Below are positions 7,758 to 17,875 of a stretch of DNA of 64,000 bases, piece after piece (position 1 is the stretch's first letter; each line of letters begins with the position of its first letter). The stretch comes from Bacillus sp. sid0103 (lineage in GTDB: Bacteria > Bacillota > Bacilli > Bacillales_B > DSM-18226), in the NCBI RefSeq assembly GCF_019219025.1, contig NZ_JAHUWN010000017.1:1-64000 (forward strand), read 5' to 3'. The translations under genes and the position numbers were made by a program. The notes beneath the pieces were generated by a model. That model made no database searches, was not told the origin of the DNA, and saw only the letters and a list, made by a program, of their open reading frames with translations.

Positions 7758-9205
7758 AAGTATTATTTGCTGTTTCGGAATGTGGACCATTTGCAAAATC
7801 GGGAGGCCTTGCCGATGTTGCGGGGTCCCTTCCCAAAGAATTAAAAAGCTTGGGAACGGATGTTAGGGTTATTCTGCCCAAGTACGGAACCATTGCAGAA
7901 GAATTTAAAAGTGAAATGAAAAAGGTTAAAGACTTCACTGTTTCTGTAGGCTGGAGAAATCAATATTGCGGGATAGAAGAACTCACATATCAAGGAGTAA
8001 CCTTCTATTTTATCGATAATGAATACTATTTTAAACGGGAAAATTTATATGGATATTTTGATGATGGGGAAAGATTTGCCTATTTTAATCGAGCTGTTTT
8101 AGAGACTCTGGAACAGCTTGACTTTTTTCCGGATGTACTGCATTGCCATGATTGGCATACCGCGATGATTCCTTACCTTTTACGGACTGAATATTATAAA
8201 CGAAAAGGGTACGGTCTCATGCGGACAGTGTTTACCATTCATAACCTACAATTCCAAGGGATTTTTCCGAAAGAGGTATTAGGAGATTTGTTAGGAATGG
8301 ATTATAATTCTTTTCATTCCGGTCACTTAGAGTTTTTCGGAAATATTAATTATATGAAGGGGGCACTTGTTGCAGCTGACAAAATTACGACAGTGAGTCC
8401 GACCTATAAAGAAGAAATACAAACCCAGACATATGGTGAAAAATTAGACGGTCTGTTAAGAGCAAGAAAAGAGGACCTAATTGGAATCTTAAATGGGATT
8501 GACGAGGATTTTTATAATCCAGCAAAAGATCCATTGATTTATCAAACTTATACCGTTAATACTCATCAGAAAAAGGCGGTAAATAAAAGTGAGATTCAAA
8601 AACACTTTGGATTACCACAATCAGAACGTACCCCTTTATTAGTGATGATTACAAGGCTGACAAGGCAAAAAGGTCTTGATTTAGTAAAGTGTGTGCTTCG
8701 TGAAATATTGCAGGAGGACCTGCAGGTAATTGTTCTTGGCACAGGGGATTATGAATACGAAGAACATTTACGACAGGCAGCACGGATATATCCTGAAAAA
8801 TTAAAAGTGCATACTGGCTTTAATGAAAGCCTAGCCCATAAACTTTATGCTGCAGCGGACTTATTTTTAATGCCATCTCAATTCGAACCTTGCGGACTAG
8901 GTCAGCTGATTGCGATGAAATATGGGGCTATCCCGATTGTTAGGGAAACAGGCGGCTTAAATGATACAATTCATTCTTGGAACGAATTCACTGGAAAAGG
9001 GAATGGCTTTTCCTTCTCACATTTTAATGCCCATGACATGCTCTATACGATTAAACGAGCACTAAGTATTTACCATGATTCAAATTCATGGAAATCCATT
9101 GTCAAACAAGCAATGGAAATGGATTATAGCTGGGCACAGTCAGCTTATAGCTATAATCAATTATATGCTGAGATCGTGGCAAGGAGTGAAACACATGTTT
9201 TCTAA
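7754..9205 (+). CDS. glgA: Glycogen synthase GlgA
   Basis: GT5 glycosyltransferase that extends alpha-1,4 glucan with ADP-glucose. The 483-residue protein begins VKVLFAVSECGPFAKSGG, containing the KSGG ADP-glucose-binding motif, and has the C-terminal GT-B signature FEPCGLGQLIAMKYGAIPIVRETGG. The GTG start overlaps the glgD stop. Its 3' end overlaps the start of glgP by 11 nt, so the two are probably co-translated. Confidence 0.96.
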   Translation: MKVLFAVSECGPFAKSGGLADVAGSLPKELKSLGTDVRVILPKYGTIAEEFKSEMKKVKDFTVSVGWRNQYCGIEELTYQGVTFYFIDNEYYFKRENLYGYFDDGERFAYFNRAVLETLEQLDFFPDVLHCHDWHTAMIPYLLRTEYYKRKGYGLMRTVFTIHNLQFQGIFPKEVLGDLLGMDYNSFHSGHLEFFGNINYMKGALVAADKITTVSPTYKEEIQTQTYGEKLDGLLRARKEDLIGILNGIDEDFYNPAKDPLIYQTYTVNTHQKKAVNKSEIQKHFGLPQSERTPLLVMITRLTRQKGLDLVKCVLREILQEDLQVIVLGTGDYEYEEHLRQAARIYPEKLKVHTGFNESLAHKLYAAADLFLMPSQFEPCGLGQLIAMKYGAIPIVRETGGLNDTIHSWNEFTGKGNGFSFSHFNAHDMLYTIKRALSIYHDSNSWKSIVKQAMEMDYSWAQSAYSYNQLYAEIVARSETHVF

Positions 9206-11591
9206 TACGGTCGAGTTTAAGGAAACCTTTCTAAAAAGGCTTGAGATGGTTTGCGGAAAGAGTTTCACAGAAAGCTCAGCCAGGGACCATTATCAGACCC
9301 TTGGCACGATGATAAGTGAATTTGTTAGTACTGATTGGATTAATACAAACGAGCAACATCTGGCCGCAAAGGGAAAGCAGGTATATTACCTCTCCATTGA
9401 ATACTTATTGGGGAAGTTACTCAGACAAAATCTTATTAACCTTGGTGTGGAAGAAACCGTTCAAGCAGGCCTGAACGAATTAGGAGTAGATTTAGGTGAA
9501 TTAGAGGAATTTGAGGCAGATGCGGGCTTAGGAAACGGCGGCTTAGGAAGACTAGCCGCCTGTTTTCTAGATTCGCTTTCATCGTTAAATCTCCCAGGCC
9601 ATGGTCATGGTATTCGTTACAAACATGGACTATTTGAACAAAAGATTGTGGATGGCTATCAGGTCGAATTGCCGGAACAATGGTTGAAAAATGGGAATGT
9701 CTGGGAAATTCGTAAAACCGACAGCTCGATTAAAATTCCCTTTTGGGGTAAGGTAGAAGCGAAGATGGAAAATGGCCGTCTTGTTTTTCATCATCTGAAT
9801 ACTGAATCTGTTACGGCTGTGCCTCACGATATGCCGGTCACAGGCTATCAGTCAAAGACAATCAATACATTAAGACTCTGGAATGCTGAGCCTGCTCAAT
9901 TCCCCCTGCATGAGGATATCTTAAAATATAAACGGGAAACAGAAATGATCTCTGAGTTTTTATATCCTGATGATACCCATGATGAAGGTAAGATATTAAG
10001 ATTGAAACAGCAATACTTTTTAGTTTCCGCTAGTATTCAATCTATTTTAAAGACTTATCGGAAACAGCACGGTAGTTTGCAACAACTTCATGAACATATT
10101 TGTATTCACATAAATGATACGCACCCGGTTTTAGCCATTCCAGAGTTAATGAGAATACTAATTGATGATGAAGGATACGATTGGGAACAGGCATGGCATA
10201 TTACCAAACATACGATTTCTTATACTAATCATACAACATTGTCTGAGGCTTTAGAGAAGTGGCCGATACATATTTTTCAACCGTTACTTCCAAGGATTTA
10301 TATGATTGTAGAAGAAATCAATGAACGATTCTGCCACGATTTATGGGAACAAACTCCTGGGGATTGGGAGCGGATTAAAGGACTAGCCATCATTGCAGAT
10401 AATTTTGTGAAAATGGCTCATTTAGCAATAGTTGGAAGTTTTAGTGTCAATGGTGTAGCAAAACTGCATACCGAAATTTTAAAGAAACGAGAGATGAATC
10501 AATTTTATCAATTGTTTCCTGAGAAATTTAACAATAAAACAAACGGAATTGCCTACCGGCGCTGGCTGCTAAAAGCTAATCCGAAATTATCTTCATTAAT
10601 TACAGAATCTATTGGTTCCGATTGGACAATTAGAGCTACGGAACTATCTGAACTACTTAAATTTCAACATGATACCTCGTTTTTGGAACAACTGTTGAAA
10701 ATAAAAAATGAAAACAAACAAACACTGGCGAAGGTTATTTTTGATAAGACCGGAACGGCGGTCGATACTGGTGCCATCTTTGATGTTCAAGTAAAGCGCC
10801 TGCATGCGTATAAACGTCAACTTTTGAATGTTTTACATATTATGCATCTTTATAATCGACTCAAAGAGGATCCAAGTTTTCCAGTCGTTCCTAGAGTATT
10901 TATTTTTGGAGCAAAGGCATCACCAGGGTATTATTATGCGAAAAAAATCATCAAATTAATAAATACGGTCGCTGAAAAGGTTAATAATGATCCCGTAATC
11001 TGCGATAAAATAAAAGTGATTTTTCTTGAAAATTATCGAGTTTCCCTTGCTGAGAAAATCTTCCCTGCCGCCGATGTGAGTGAACAAATCTCCACTGCTA
11101 GTAAGGAAGCATCGGGAACAGGAAATATGAAATTTATGATCAACGGAGCATTAACGGTTGGAACCTTAGATGGCGCCAATATCGAAATTCGTGAATTAGT
11201 TGGTAATGACAATATCTTCACGTTTGGATTAACAGCTGAAGAAGTTCTTCATTACTATCAGCACGGGGGATATCAATCCGATGAATACTACCACCATGAT
11301 TATCGGATTCGCCAGGCAGTAGATCAACTTGTAAACGGCTTTTTCCCAGGTGTCTATAACGAATTCGAACCGATATTTGACTCACTCCTTCAGGAAAATG
11401 ATCAATATTTTGTCTTAAAGGATTTTGCACCATATGCTGACATACAACGTTCAATTGGTGATGCATTCACGGACCGATTACGCTGGCAGCAAATGAGTTT
11501 AAGCAATATCGCCAATGCTGGCTATTTTTCAAGCGACCGCACGATTCAAGAATACGCAGATGATATTTGGAAAATTAAGCCACTCCGATAA
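9195..11591 (+). CDS. glgP: Glycogen phosphorylase GlgP
   Basis: PLP-dependent GT35 enzyme that releases glucose-1-phosphate from glycogen ends. The 798-residue protein contains the phosphorylase PLP-lysine signature EASGTGNMKFMINGAL (about residues 636-651), the glycine-rich DAGLGNGGLGRLAACF and HINDTHPVLAIPEL. The start at 9195 (ATG after AAGGAG) is preferred over an upstream in-frame ATG inside glgA because it gives the family N-terminus and length. Last gene of the operon, so synthesis and degradation are co-encoded; a terminator follows. Confidence 0.96.
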   Translation: MFSNTVEFKETFLKRLEMVCGKSFTESSARDHYQTLGTMISEFVSTDWINTNEQHLAAKGKQVYYLSIEYLLGKLLRQNLINLGVEETVQAGLNELGVDLGELEEFEADAGLGNGGLGRLAACFLDSLSSLNLPGHGHGIRYKHGLFEQKIVDGYQVELPEQWLKNGNVWEIRKTDSSIKIPFWGKVEAKMENGRLVFHHLNTESVTAVPHDMPVTGYQSKTINTLRLWNAEPAQFPLHEDILKYKRETEMISEFLYPDDTHDEGKILRLKQQYFLVSASIQSILKTYRKQHGSLQQLHEHICIHINDTHPVLAIPELMRILIDDEGYDWEQAWHITKHTISYTNHTTLSEALEKWPIHIFQPLLPRIYMIVEEINERFCHDLWEQTPGDWERIKGLAIIADNFVKMAHLAIVGSFSVNGVAKLHTEILKKREMNQFYQLFPEKFNNKTNGIAYRRWLLKANPKLSSLITESIGSDWTIRATELSELLKFQHDTSFLEQLLKIKNENKQTLAKVIFDKTGTAVDTGAIFDVQVKRLHAYKRQLLNVLHIMHLYNRLKEDPSFPVVPRVFIFGAKASPGYYYAKKIIKLINTVAEKVNNDPVICDKIKVIFLENYRVSLAEKIFPAADVSEQISTASKEASGTGNMKFMINGALTVGTLDGANIEIRELVGNDNIFTFGLTAEEVLHYYQHGGYQSDEYYHHDYRIRQAVDQLVNGFFPGVYNEFEPIFDSLLQENDQYFVLKDFAPYADIQRSIGDAFTDRLRWQQMSLSNIANAGYFSSDRTIQEYADDIWKIKPLR

Positions 11592-11626
11592 AAAAAAGCT
11601 TCTGCAATTGCAGAAGCTTTTTTTTA
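11591..11626. terminator. Bidirectional terminator between glgP and menA
   Basis: Perfect inverted repeat AAAAGCTTCTGCAATTGCAGAAGCTTTT flanked by A and T runs; it can serve both convergent genes. Confidence 0.93.
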
Positions 11627-12559
11627 TAGAAAGTGCCCAATGAAAATTCCAATCGCTAATAAAAACCCAAATATGGTATTTGTTTGCGCAGTTGCCTTCA
11701 TTGCTGGTGCCATTTTAATTGGAATATTGTTTTCAATAAAGCCTTTAGTTGCTTTAATAGCCTTTGGAGCGCTAAGAATCACAAGTGCTGCCCAAACTGG
11801 TAAAACACCAATAGTGATAAGTCCCAAAACCCAAAGAAATGAAAAAGTGAACATTCCTATTAATAAGTAAATAGCCCCTTTCTTACCTAATAGAATAGCA
11901 ACTGTTTTACGGCCGTTTTCTTTGTCGCCATCCAGGTCACGGATGTTATTCGATAACATAATCATACCAACCAATACCATACTTGGAACAGAAACAAGAA
12001 TACTTGTGCTGCTGACTGTTCCTGTTTGAATAAAGAAGGAGATTAAAATAATCAGCATTCCCATAAAGAAACCTGAAAGAATTTCACCAAATGGTGTATA
12101 GGCGATTGGGAAAGGACCTCCAGTATAAAAATACCCCACAGCCATACAAATTAAACCCACAACCGCTAACCACCAGCTGCTATTGGCGCAAATATAGATC
12201 CCTAATAATAAGGCAATTCCATAAAAACCAAAAGCAAGATTTAGGACTGTTTTAGGTTTAATTCCATCACGAACGATTGTACCGCCAATTCCAACTGACT
12301 GAGCAGTATCCAGCCCCCGTTTGAAATCGAAATATTCATTAAACATATTGGTTGCAGCTTGAATCAATAAACTCGCAATAAGCATAGCAAAAAATAATCC
12401 AAAATGAATGTTTCCATGCTTAAGGGAAAGTGCAGTACCGAGCAGAACTGGTACAAATGCGGCTGTTAGTGTATGTGGACGTGTCATTTGCCACCAAACT
12501 TGAAAGCCGCGGTTTGATTCAACTACAGGTTCAGAACTTTTCTGTATATTTGGTTGCAT
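11624..12559 (-). CDS. menA: 1,4-dihydroxy-2-naphthoate polyprenyltransferase MenA
   Basis: Integral membrane UbiA-family enzyme that attaches the isoprenoid tail to dihydroxynaphthoate in menaquinone synthesis. The 311-residue protein has about eight or nine hydrophobic helices and the two Asp-rich motifs of the family, NMFNEYFDFKRGLD (about residues 72-85) and NNIRDLDGDKENGR (about 204-217). The ATG at 12559 follows a GGGAGAG ribosome site. It is transcribed away from the men operon, as in B. subtilis, across a 361-nt gap. Confidence 0.95.
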   Translation of the reverse strand: MQPNIQKSSEPVVESNRGFQVWWQMTRPHTLTAAFVPVLLGTALSLKHGNIHFGLFFAMLIASLLIQAATNMFNEYFDFKRGLDTAQSVGIGGTIVRDGIKPKTVLNLAFGFYGIALLLGIYICANSSWWLAVVGLICMAVGYFYTGGPFPIAYTPFGEILSGFFMGMLIILISFFIQTGTVSSTSILVSVPSMVLVGMIMLSNNIRDLDGDKENGRKTVAILLGKKGAIYLLIGMFTFSFLWVLGLITIGVLPVWAALVILSAPKAIKATKGFIENNIPIKMAPAMKATAQTNTIFGFLLAIGIFIGHFL

Positions 12560-12819
12560 ATAGTTCTCTCCCTTTATAGTTATTTCTCTCTATTTAAAAG
12601 GCTAGGTTTAATTAATAAATGGGCCATGCCCAAAACTAAGTGTATGTAATTCAAAGAATAGTGTCAATGAATTTTTCCTATCAAATCTAGAAGATTATAC
12701 CTGTTTGATTATTATTGGAAGGTTCGAGGAAAAATGATAATAATGAAAATTTAATGAGAAAGCTGTTTTTATCAATTAATTGAAATCTTAATATATAATA
12801 GGGTATGAAGGGTTTGCTA

Positions 12820-12848
12820 GTGACAAGTATTACTTACTTCTTTACAAT
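12820..12848 (+). promoter_or_regulatory. Probable sigma-A promoter of the men operon
   Basis: GTGACA (-35), 17-nt spacer, TACAAT (-10), about 70 nt before the menF start. The rest of the menA-menF gap is AT-rich with nothing else recognisable. Confidence 0.6.
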
Positions 12849-12920
12849 GAAAGAGTATGTTAAAATTTGCATGAATTATGAATGGATAACAGTCATTTCG
12901 GCTGTTTTGGAGGGATTTGT

Positions 12921-14321
12921 TTGATTACCATTCAAGAATTGGAAATAATGGAACGAGGTCTTTTGGCTGTCAATCGCGCGAAAGAACTAGGCCGCCCCAT
13001 TTTATTTAGTGAAGTTCATAAAATGGACACCATTAACCCATTATCATTTTTTAATATAGGAAAAGAATACTATCGCGGGGAACGATTCTTCTGGAAGGAC
13101 CCAACTGATGAAACAGTACTTATTGGGCTTGGGATTTCTAAACAAATTCAGTTGGATCAGGCTTCTGACCGCTTTTTTCATGTTGAAAAGGAATGGGAGA
13201 AATTTTTAGAGGACTGCCTTATTTTTAATCCATATACAGAAATTGGTGTAGGCCCAGTCTTGTTCGGGGGCTTTTCGTTTGACCCCTGCAAAGATAAAAC
13301 AGACCTTTGGTCGAAATACACGGATTCGTTGTTCCATCTACCGAAATATTTATTGAGTATCATTGATGGAAAAACGTATTTAACCACAAATACGGTTTGT
13401 ACTCCCCAAGAGGATCCGTACCTGTTTAAGAAAATCAACGAAGAAAGAAATGAGATATTACAATCTCTAGAAGAAAATGAACAGATTAAATCTGCTGGAC
13501 TTCTGAAAATGAAAGAAATTGGCCCAGAGAAGTGGAAAAAAACTGTCGATGAAGTTGTGAAGGATTTAACAGAAGGTACCTTAAAAAAGGTCGTCCTAGC
13601 CCGTGAGTTGAGGCTGGTATTTGATGACCAGGTTGAGGCCGAGGGAGTACTAAATAATTTATATAGGCAGCAACATGAAAGCTTTATTTTTGCCTTTGAA
13701 TCAAATGGAGATTGTTTTATTGGTGCATCTCCAGAAAGACTGGTGAAAAAACAAGGAAATGAAGTTTATTCTACATGTCTTGCCGGCTCTATCTCTCGTG
13801 GAAATACAGAAGAGGAAGATCGAAGATTAGGTCAGATGTTATTAAATGATCAAAAAAACCTCATCGAGCATGGGTTTGTTGTTGAAATGATCAAAGAAGC
13901 ATTAGAGGAATCTTGCGAGGAAATTATTCTTCCTGACAAGCCACAACTTATGAAGATAAGAGATATTCAACACCTTTATACACCTGTTATCGGAAAATGC
14001 CATAAGGATGCATCTTTGATGTTATTGGTGGAACGATTGCATCCAACACCAGCACTTGGCGGACTGCCAAAGGAAGAAGCAGTTGTGAAAATTAGGGAAG
14101 TAGAAGAACTGGATCGGGGTTTTTACGCTGCTCCATTGGGCTGGGTTGATTACAGAAAAAATGGTGAATTTGCTGTTTCCATTCGCTCCGGTCTTATTCA
14201 AGGGAATGAAGTTTCGTTGTTTGCAGGATGTGGCGTTGTTGCAGATTCTGACTCAGAAAGTGAATATTTGGAGACAAGTTTGAAATTTAAACCCATGCTC
14301 CGAGCCCTTGGAGGAAATTAA
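12921..14321 (+). CDS. menF: Isochorismate synthase MenF
   Basis: Converts chorismate to isochorismate, the first menaquinone-specific step. The 466-residue protein has the chorismate-binding domain at its C-terminal half: LKKVVLARE, FIGASPERLVKK, STCLAGSISRG, then HPTPALGGLPKEEA and the terminal FAGCGVVADSDSESEYLET. The TTG at 12921 is chosen because GGAGGG lies 6 nt before it; an in-frame ATG at 12882 lacks a ribosome site. One nucleotide separates its stop from the menD ATG. Confidence 0.94.
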   Translation: MITIQELEIMERGLLAVNRAKELGRPILFSEVHKMDTINPLSFFNIGKEYYRGERFFWKDPTDETVLIGLGISKQIQLDQASDRFFHVEKEWEKFLEDCLIFNPYTEIGVGPVLFGGFSFDPCKDKTDLWSKYTDSLFHLPKYLLSIIDGKTYLTTNTVCTPQEDPYLFKKINEERNEILQSLEENEQIKSAGLLKMKEIGPEKWKKTVDEVVKDLTEGTLKKVVLARELRLVFDDQVEAEGVLNNLYRQQHESFIFAFESNGDCFIGASPERLVKKQGNEVYSTCLAGSISRGNTEEEDRRLGQMLLNDQKNLIEHGFVVEMIKEALEESCEEIILPDKPQLMKIRDIQHLYTPVIGKCHKDASLMLLVERLHPTPALGGLPKEEAVVKIREVEELDRGFYAAPLGWVDYRKNGEFAVSIRSGLIQGNEVSLFAGCGVVADSDSESEYLETSLKFKPMLRALGGN

Positions 14322-14322
14322 T

Positions 14323-16071
14323 ATGAATCATCAAAAATCTTTAACAGCCTATATAGCGGCGATTGTATCAGAGCTTATTTTTGCGGGAGTAACCGACGTC
14401 GTTGTCAGCCCAGGTTCAAGGTCAACTCCTATGGCGATGATAATGGCAGAACATCCTGAACTTAATGTCCATATTCATGTGGATGAACGGTCTGCAGCTT
14501 TCTTTGCATTAGGAATTGCCAAATCATTGAATAAGCCTGTTGCGATCCTATGTACTTCTGGTACAGCGGCTGCGAACTATTTTCCTGCGATTGTTGAAGC
14601 ACGTTATGCGCGGGTTCCCTTAATTGTGTTAACAGCAGATCGGCCACATGAACTTAGAGAAGTAGGGGCACCTCAGGCAATCGATCAAATTCATTTATAT
14701 GGAAAGCATGTCAAATGGTTCTCCGAAATGGCTTTGCCAGAAAACAGTGATGATATGATCCGATATGCTCGAACTGTATGTGCGCGAGCGGTTGCGATTG
14801 CCACAAATGCCCCTTCAGGACCTGTTCATTTGAATTTTCCTTTTAGGGAACCACTTATACCTAAGCTGGATGATGAACTCTTCCAGCTTCCTGAACGTCC
14901 AAACGGATACGTAAAGGTACATAATGGGGATTTAACAATTGAAGAAAAACAATTTCAAGAAATTGCCGAAAACCTGTCAAAAACAAAGCGTGGAATAATT
15001 ATATGTGGGAATATTGTAGATCATGGCTTTCCTGAGGTTGTGACACGTTTAGCAGAAAAATTAAAATTCCCAATTATCGCTGACCCGTTGTCACAATTGA
15101 GAAGTGGGACCCATAGCCTTGAAAATATCATTGAAACCTATGATACCTTTTTAAGGAACAATGACGCAAAAACCTTCCTAAAGCCCGATGTTGTTTTACG
15201 ATTTGGAGCAATGCCAATTTCTAAAGCTTTATCGATATTCTTAAAAGAAAATGGATGGGTAGAGCAGTATGTTGTTGATGGCGGTGGAGGTTGGCGCGAC
15301 CCGGCCTCGTTATCAACCAATATGATCTTCTGTAATGAATCATTATTCTGCGAAAAGATACTAACATTTACGGATGAGATTTCCTCTTCCGATTTTCTTA
15401 CGGACTGGAAAAAGGTTAATCAACTAACAAAAGAACAAATGACACGACTAAGGGATATAACAGAATTAAGTGAAGGCAGGTTGTTCTATCAATTAGCAGA
15501 AATGCTTCCTGAAGGTGCTACGCTTTTTGTTGGGAATAGTATGCCAATCCGTGACTTAGATAGTTTTTTTGTCAACAATAAGAAGTCCATCAATGTAATG
15601 GCGAACAGGGGAGCCAACGGCATCGATGGTACGGTTTCGACTGCCATAGGTGCTGCTTTAAACTCGGAGTCCTTATATCTTATCCTAGGAGATTTAACTT
15701 TTTTTCATGACTTAAATGGTTTGATCGCAGCAAAACTGTATAACATTACTATTAATATTATTCTTATTAACAATAATGGAGGCGGAATCTTCTCGTTCCT
15801 CCCTCAATCAGAACATCCGAAAAACTTTGAACTTTTGTTTGGCACTCCACTTGGTATTGAATTTGAGTATGCGGTTAAGATGTTTCATGGTAATTTCACC
15901 AAAATCAAGGATTGGGATCATTTCGGGTCAGAAATGATGAAAGCGAAAAGTTCCACTGGGATAAATGTATATGAACTTGTCACCAACAGAGAGATGAATC
16001 GTGATGAACATCGCGAATTTTGGGGATATGTTTCCCAGGAAATATCGAACTTTGTCAAAGGTGAACAATAA
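14323..16071 (+). CDS. menD: SEPHCHC synthase MenD
   Basis: ThDP-dependent enzyme joining isochorismate and 2-oxoglutarate. The 582-residue protein shows VSPGSRSTPMA (N-terminal substrate site), the ThDP-activating Glu region HVDERSAAFFALG, and the C-terminal ThDP/Mg motif GDLTFFHDLNGL followed by NNNGGGIFSFLPQ. The ATG at 14323 has GGAGG 8 nt upstream. menH follows without any gap. Confidence 0.96.
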   Translation: MNHQKSLTAYIAAIVSELIFAGVTDVVVSPGSRSTPMAMIMAEHPELNVHIHVDERSAAFFALGIAKSLNKPVAILCTSGTAAANYFPAIVEARYARVPLIVLTADRPHELREVGAPQAIDQIHLYGKHVKWFSEMALPENSDDMIRYARTVCARAVAIATNAPSGPVHLNFPFREPLIPKLDDELFQLPERPNGYVKVHNGDLTIEEKQFQEIAENLSKTKRGIIICGNIVDHGFPEVVTRLAEKLKFPIIADPLSQLRSGTHSLENIIETYDTFLRNNDAKTFLKPDVVLRFGAMPISKALSIFLKENGWVEQYVVDGGGGWRDPASLSTNMIFCNESLFCEKILTFTDEISSSDFLTDWKKVNQLTKEQMTRLRDITELSEGRLFYQLAEMLPEGATLFVGNSMPIRDLDSFFVNNKKSINVMANRGANGIDGTVSTAIGAALNSESLYLILGDLTFFHDLNGLIAAKLYNITINIILINNNGGGIFSFLPQSEHPKNFELLFGTPLGIEFEYAVKMFHGNFTKIKDWDHFGSEMMKAKSSTGINVYELVTNREMNRDEHREFWGYVSQEISNFVKGEQ

Positions 16072-16890
16072 ATGGATATTTTCATCGACGGGATTCATTA
16101 TCATGTCGAAGTATATGGTGACGGGTTAGTCCCACTCATTTTGTTACATGGTTTTACGGGGGACTCTACCACTTGGGCTCCTTTCCATGAATGCATGGGA
16201 AAACTCACCAAGTTGATTATCCCTGACATCATTGGCCATGGGAAAACGGACTCTCCTGATGATGTAAGCAGATATGAAATCAAGGCAGCAGCTTCAGATT
16301 TAAAAGGTATACTGGATCAAATGGGGTTCGAGCAAGTAGATCTACTAGGATATTCAATGGGTGGCCGACTTGCCTTAACCTTTTCCCATCTATTCCCTGA
16401 GCGGGTCCGAAAATTAATACTGGAAAGTAGTACACCAGGACTGGCAACAGAGGACGAAAGACAACAACGCCGTATGAAAGATGCCGAACTTGCTCATTTT
16501 ATTAATGCAAAGGGGATAACCGCATTCGTAGATTATTGGGAAGAGATTTCTCTTTTTTCAACCTTGAAGCGTCTCCCTCTGGAATCCCAGCAAAAGATAA
16601 GAGAACAGCGATTAAATAATTCCCCAACGGGCCTTGCCAACAGTTTGCTGGGGATGGGAACTGGTTCCCAACCTTCTTGGTGGGGGAAATTAGGTGAACT
16701 ATCCTGTGAAGTATTGCTGTTAACAGGTGCAGAGGATCATAAGTTTTGTCATATTGCGGAACGTATGATGAAGGAGCTGAAAAATAGCTCTTGGGTAGTT
16801 ATTGAAGACATCGGACATGCAATTCATGTGGAAGAACCTGAAAAGTTTGGTACAATAGTAAGTGACTTTTTGTCGAAAGAAAATAAATAA
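16072..16890 (+). CDS. menH: SHCHC synthase MenH (alpha/beta hydrolase)
   Basis: Eliminates pyruvate from SEPHCHC to give SHCHC. The 272-residue alpha/beta hydrolase has the oxyanion region LLHGFTGD, the nucleophile elbow GYSMGG (Ser ~95) and a C-terminal catalytic His in [13 protein letters not shown]. The ATG directly follows the menD stop, so translation is probably coupled. Confidence 0.93.
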   Translation: MDIFIDGIHYHVEVYGDGLVPLILLHGFTGDSTTWAPFHECMGKLTKLIIPDIIGHGKTDSPDDVSRYEIKAAASDLKGILDQMGFEQVDLLGYSMGGRLALTFSHLFPERVRKLILESSTPGLATEDERQQRRMKDAELAHFINAKGITAFVDYWEEISLFSTLKRLPLESQQKIREQRLNNSPTGLANSLLGMGTGSQPSWWGKLGELSCEVLLLTGAEDHKFCHIAERMMKELKNSSWVVIEDIGHAIHVEEPEKFGTIVSDFLSKENK

Positions 16891-16904
16891 AGGAGGAAAT
16901 CATT

Positions 16905-17723
16905 TTGACAGTAGAATGGATTGCAGGACGCAAATATGAAGAAATTTTATATGAATCATACAATGGTATTGCTAAAATTACCATTAATCGTCCACATGTA
17001 CATAATGCATTTACACCAAGAACTGTTTCTGAACTGATTGACGCATTTGCTTATGCACGCGATGATTCAAGTATAGGGGTTATTGTCTTAACAGGTGCAG
17101 GGGATAAAGCTTTTTGCTCAGGTGGAGACCAAAAAGTTCGGGGACATGGAGGTTATGTGGGGGAAGATCAGATTCCTCGACTAAATGTTCTTGACCTACA
17201 ACGCCTTATCAGAGTAATTCCAAAACCAGTTATCGCCATGGTCAAAGGGTATGCGATTGGCGGAGGTCACGTTCTACATATTGTTTGTGACTTAACGATT
17301 GCGGCTGATAACGCTGTTTTTGGACAAACTGGTCCGAAGGTTGGTAGTTTTGACGCAGGTTACGGCTCTGGCTACCTTGCAAGAATTGTTGGTCATAAAA
17401 AAGCTCGTGAAATTTGGTACCTATGCCGTCAATATAACGCCCAAGAAGCACTTGATATGGGCTTAATTAATACGGTTGTTCCACTTGAAAGAGTAGAAGA
17501 GGAAACCATTCAATGGTGTAATGAAATCCTAGAGAAGAGTCCAACAGCCTTACGTTTCTTAAAAGCGGCAATGAATGCAGATACAGATGGTTTAGCTGGA
17601 TTGCAGCAATTTGCTGGAGATGCAACCCTGCTTTACTATACAACAGATGAAGCAAAAGAAGGGCGCGATTCCTTTAAAGAAAAACGTCAGCCTGATTTTG
17701 GTAAATTCCCTCGTTTTCCTTGA
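16905..17723 (+). CDS. menB: 1,4-dihydroxy-2-naphthoyl-CoA synthase MenB
   Basis: Crotonase-family enzyme closing the second ring from o-succinylbenzoyl-CoA. The 272-residue protein contains [18 protein letters not shown], the oxyanion segment [15 protein letters not shown] and [21 protein letters not shown] start 7 nt after AAGGAGG. Length is within one residue of the B. subtilis enzyme. Confidence 0.96.
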   Translation: MTVEWIAGRKYEEILYESYNGIAKITINRPHVHNAFTPRTVSELIDAFAYARDDSSIGVIVLTGAGDKAFCSGGDQKVRGHGGYVGEDQIPRLNVLDLQRLIRVIPKPVIAMVKGYAIGGGHVLHIVCDLTIAADNAVFGQTGPKVGSFDAGYGSGYLARIVGHKKAREIWYLCRQYNAQEALDMGLINTVVPLERVEEETIQWCNEILEKSPTALRFLKAAMNADTDGLAGLQQFAGDATLLYYTTDEAKEGRDSFKEKRQPDFGKFPRFP

Positions 17724-17736
17724 TAGTTATTTTTTC

Positions 17737-17768
17737 GCAGCTTGATGGTTCCCATCAGGCTGTTTTTA
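17737..17768 (+). terminator. Hairpin with T-run after menB
   Basis: CAGCTTGATGG / CCATCAGGCTG stem followed by TTTTT. Because menE and menC lie downstream, it may cause partial termination; the next 100 nt could contain a separate promoter, but none is clear. Confidence 0.7.
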
Positions 17769-17773
17769 ATAAA

Positions 17774-17830
17774 GGCTGTAATAAAGGGCAATGTTTGATT
17801 TTATAACTTTATTGATTGGAGCGGAAATCA
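17774..17830. repeat. Decayed fragment of the 186-bp repeat family
   Basis: GGCTGTAATAAAGGGCAATGTTTGATTTT...ATTGATTGGAGCGGAA parallels the left ~55 nt of the copy at 40319; the remainder of the element is missing. Confidence 0.6.
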
Positions 17831-17875
17831 TCATCAAGCAGTCTTGGCTAGAAAGATTAAGAAAGGTGAACCGGT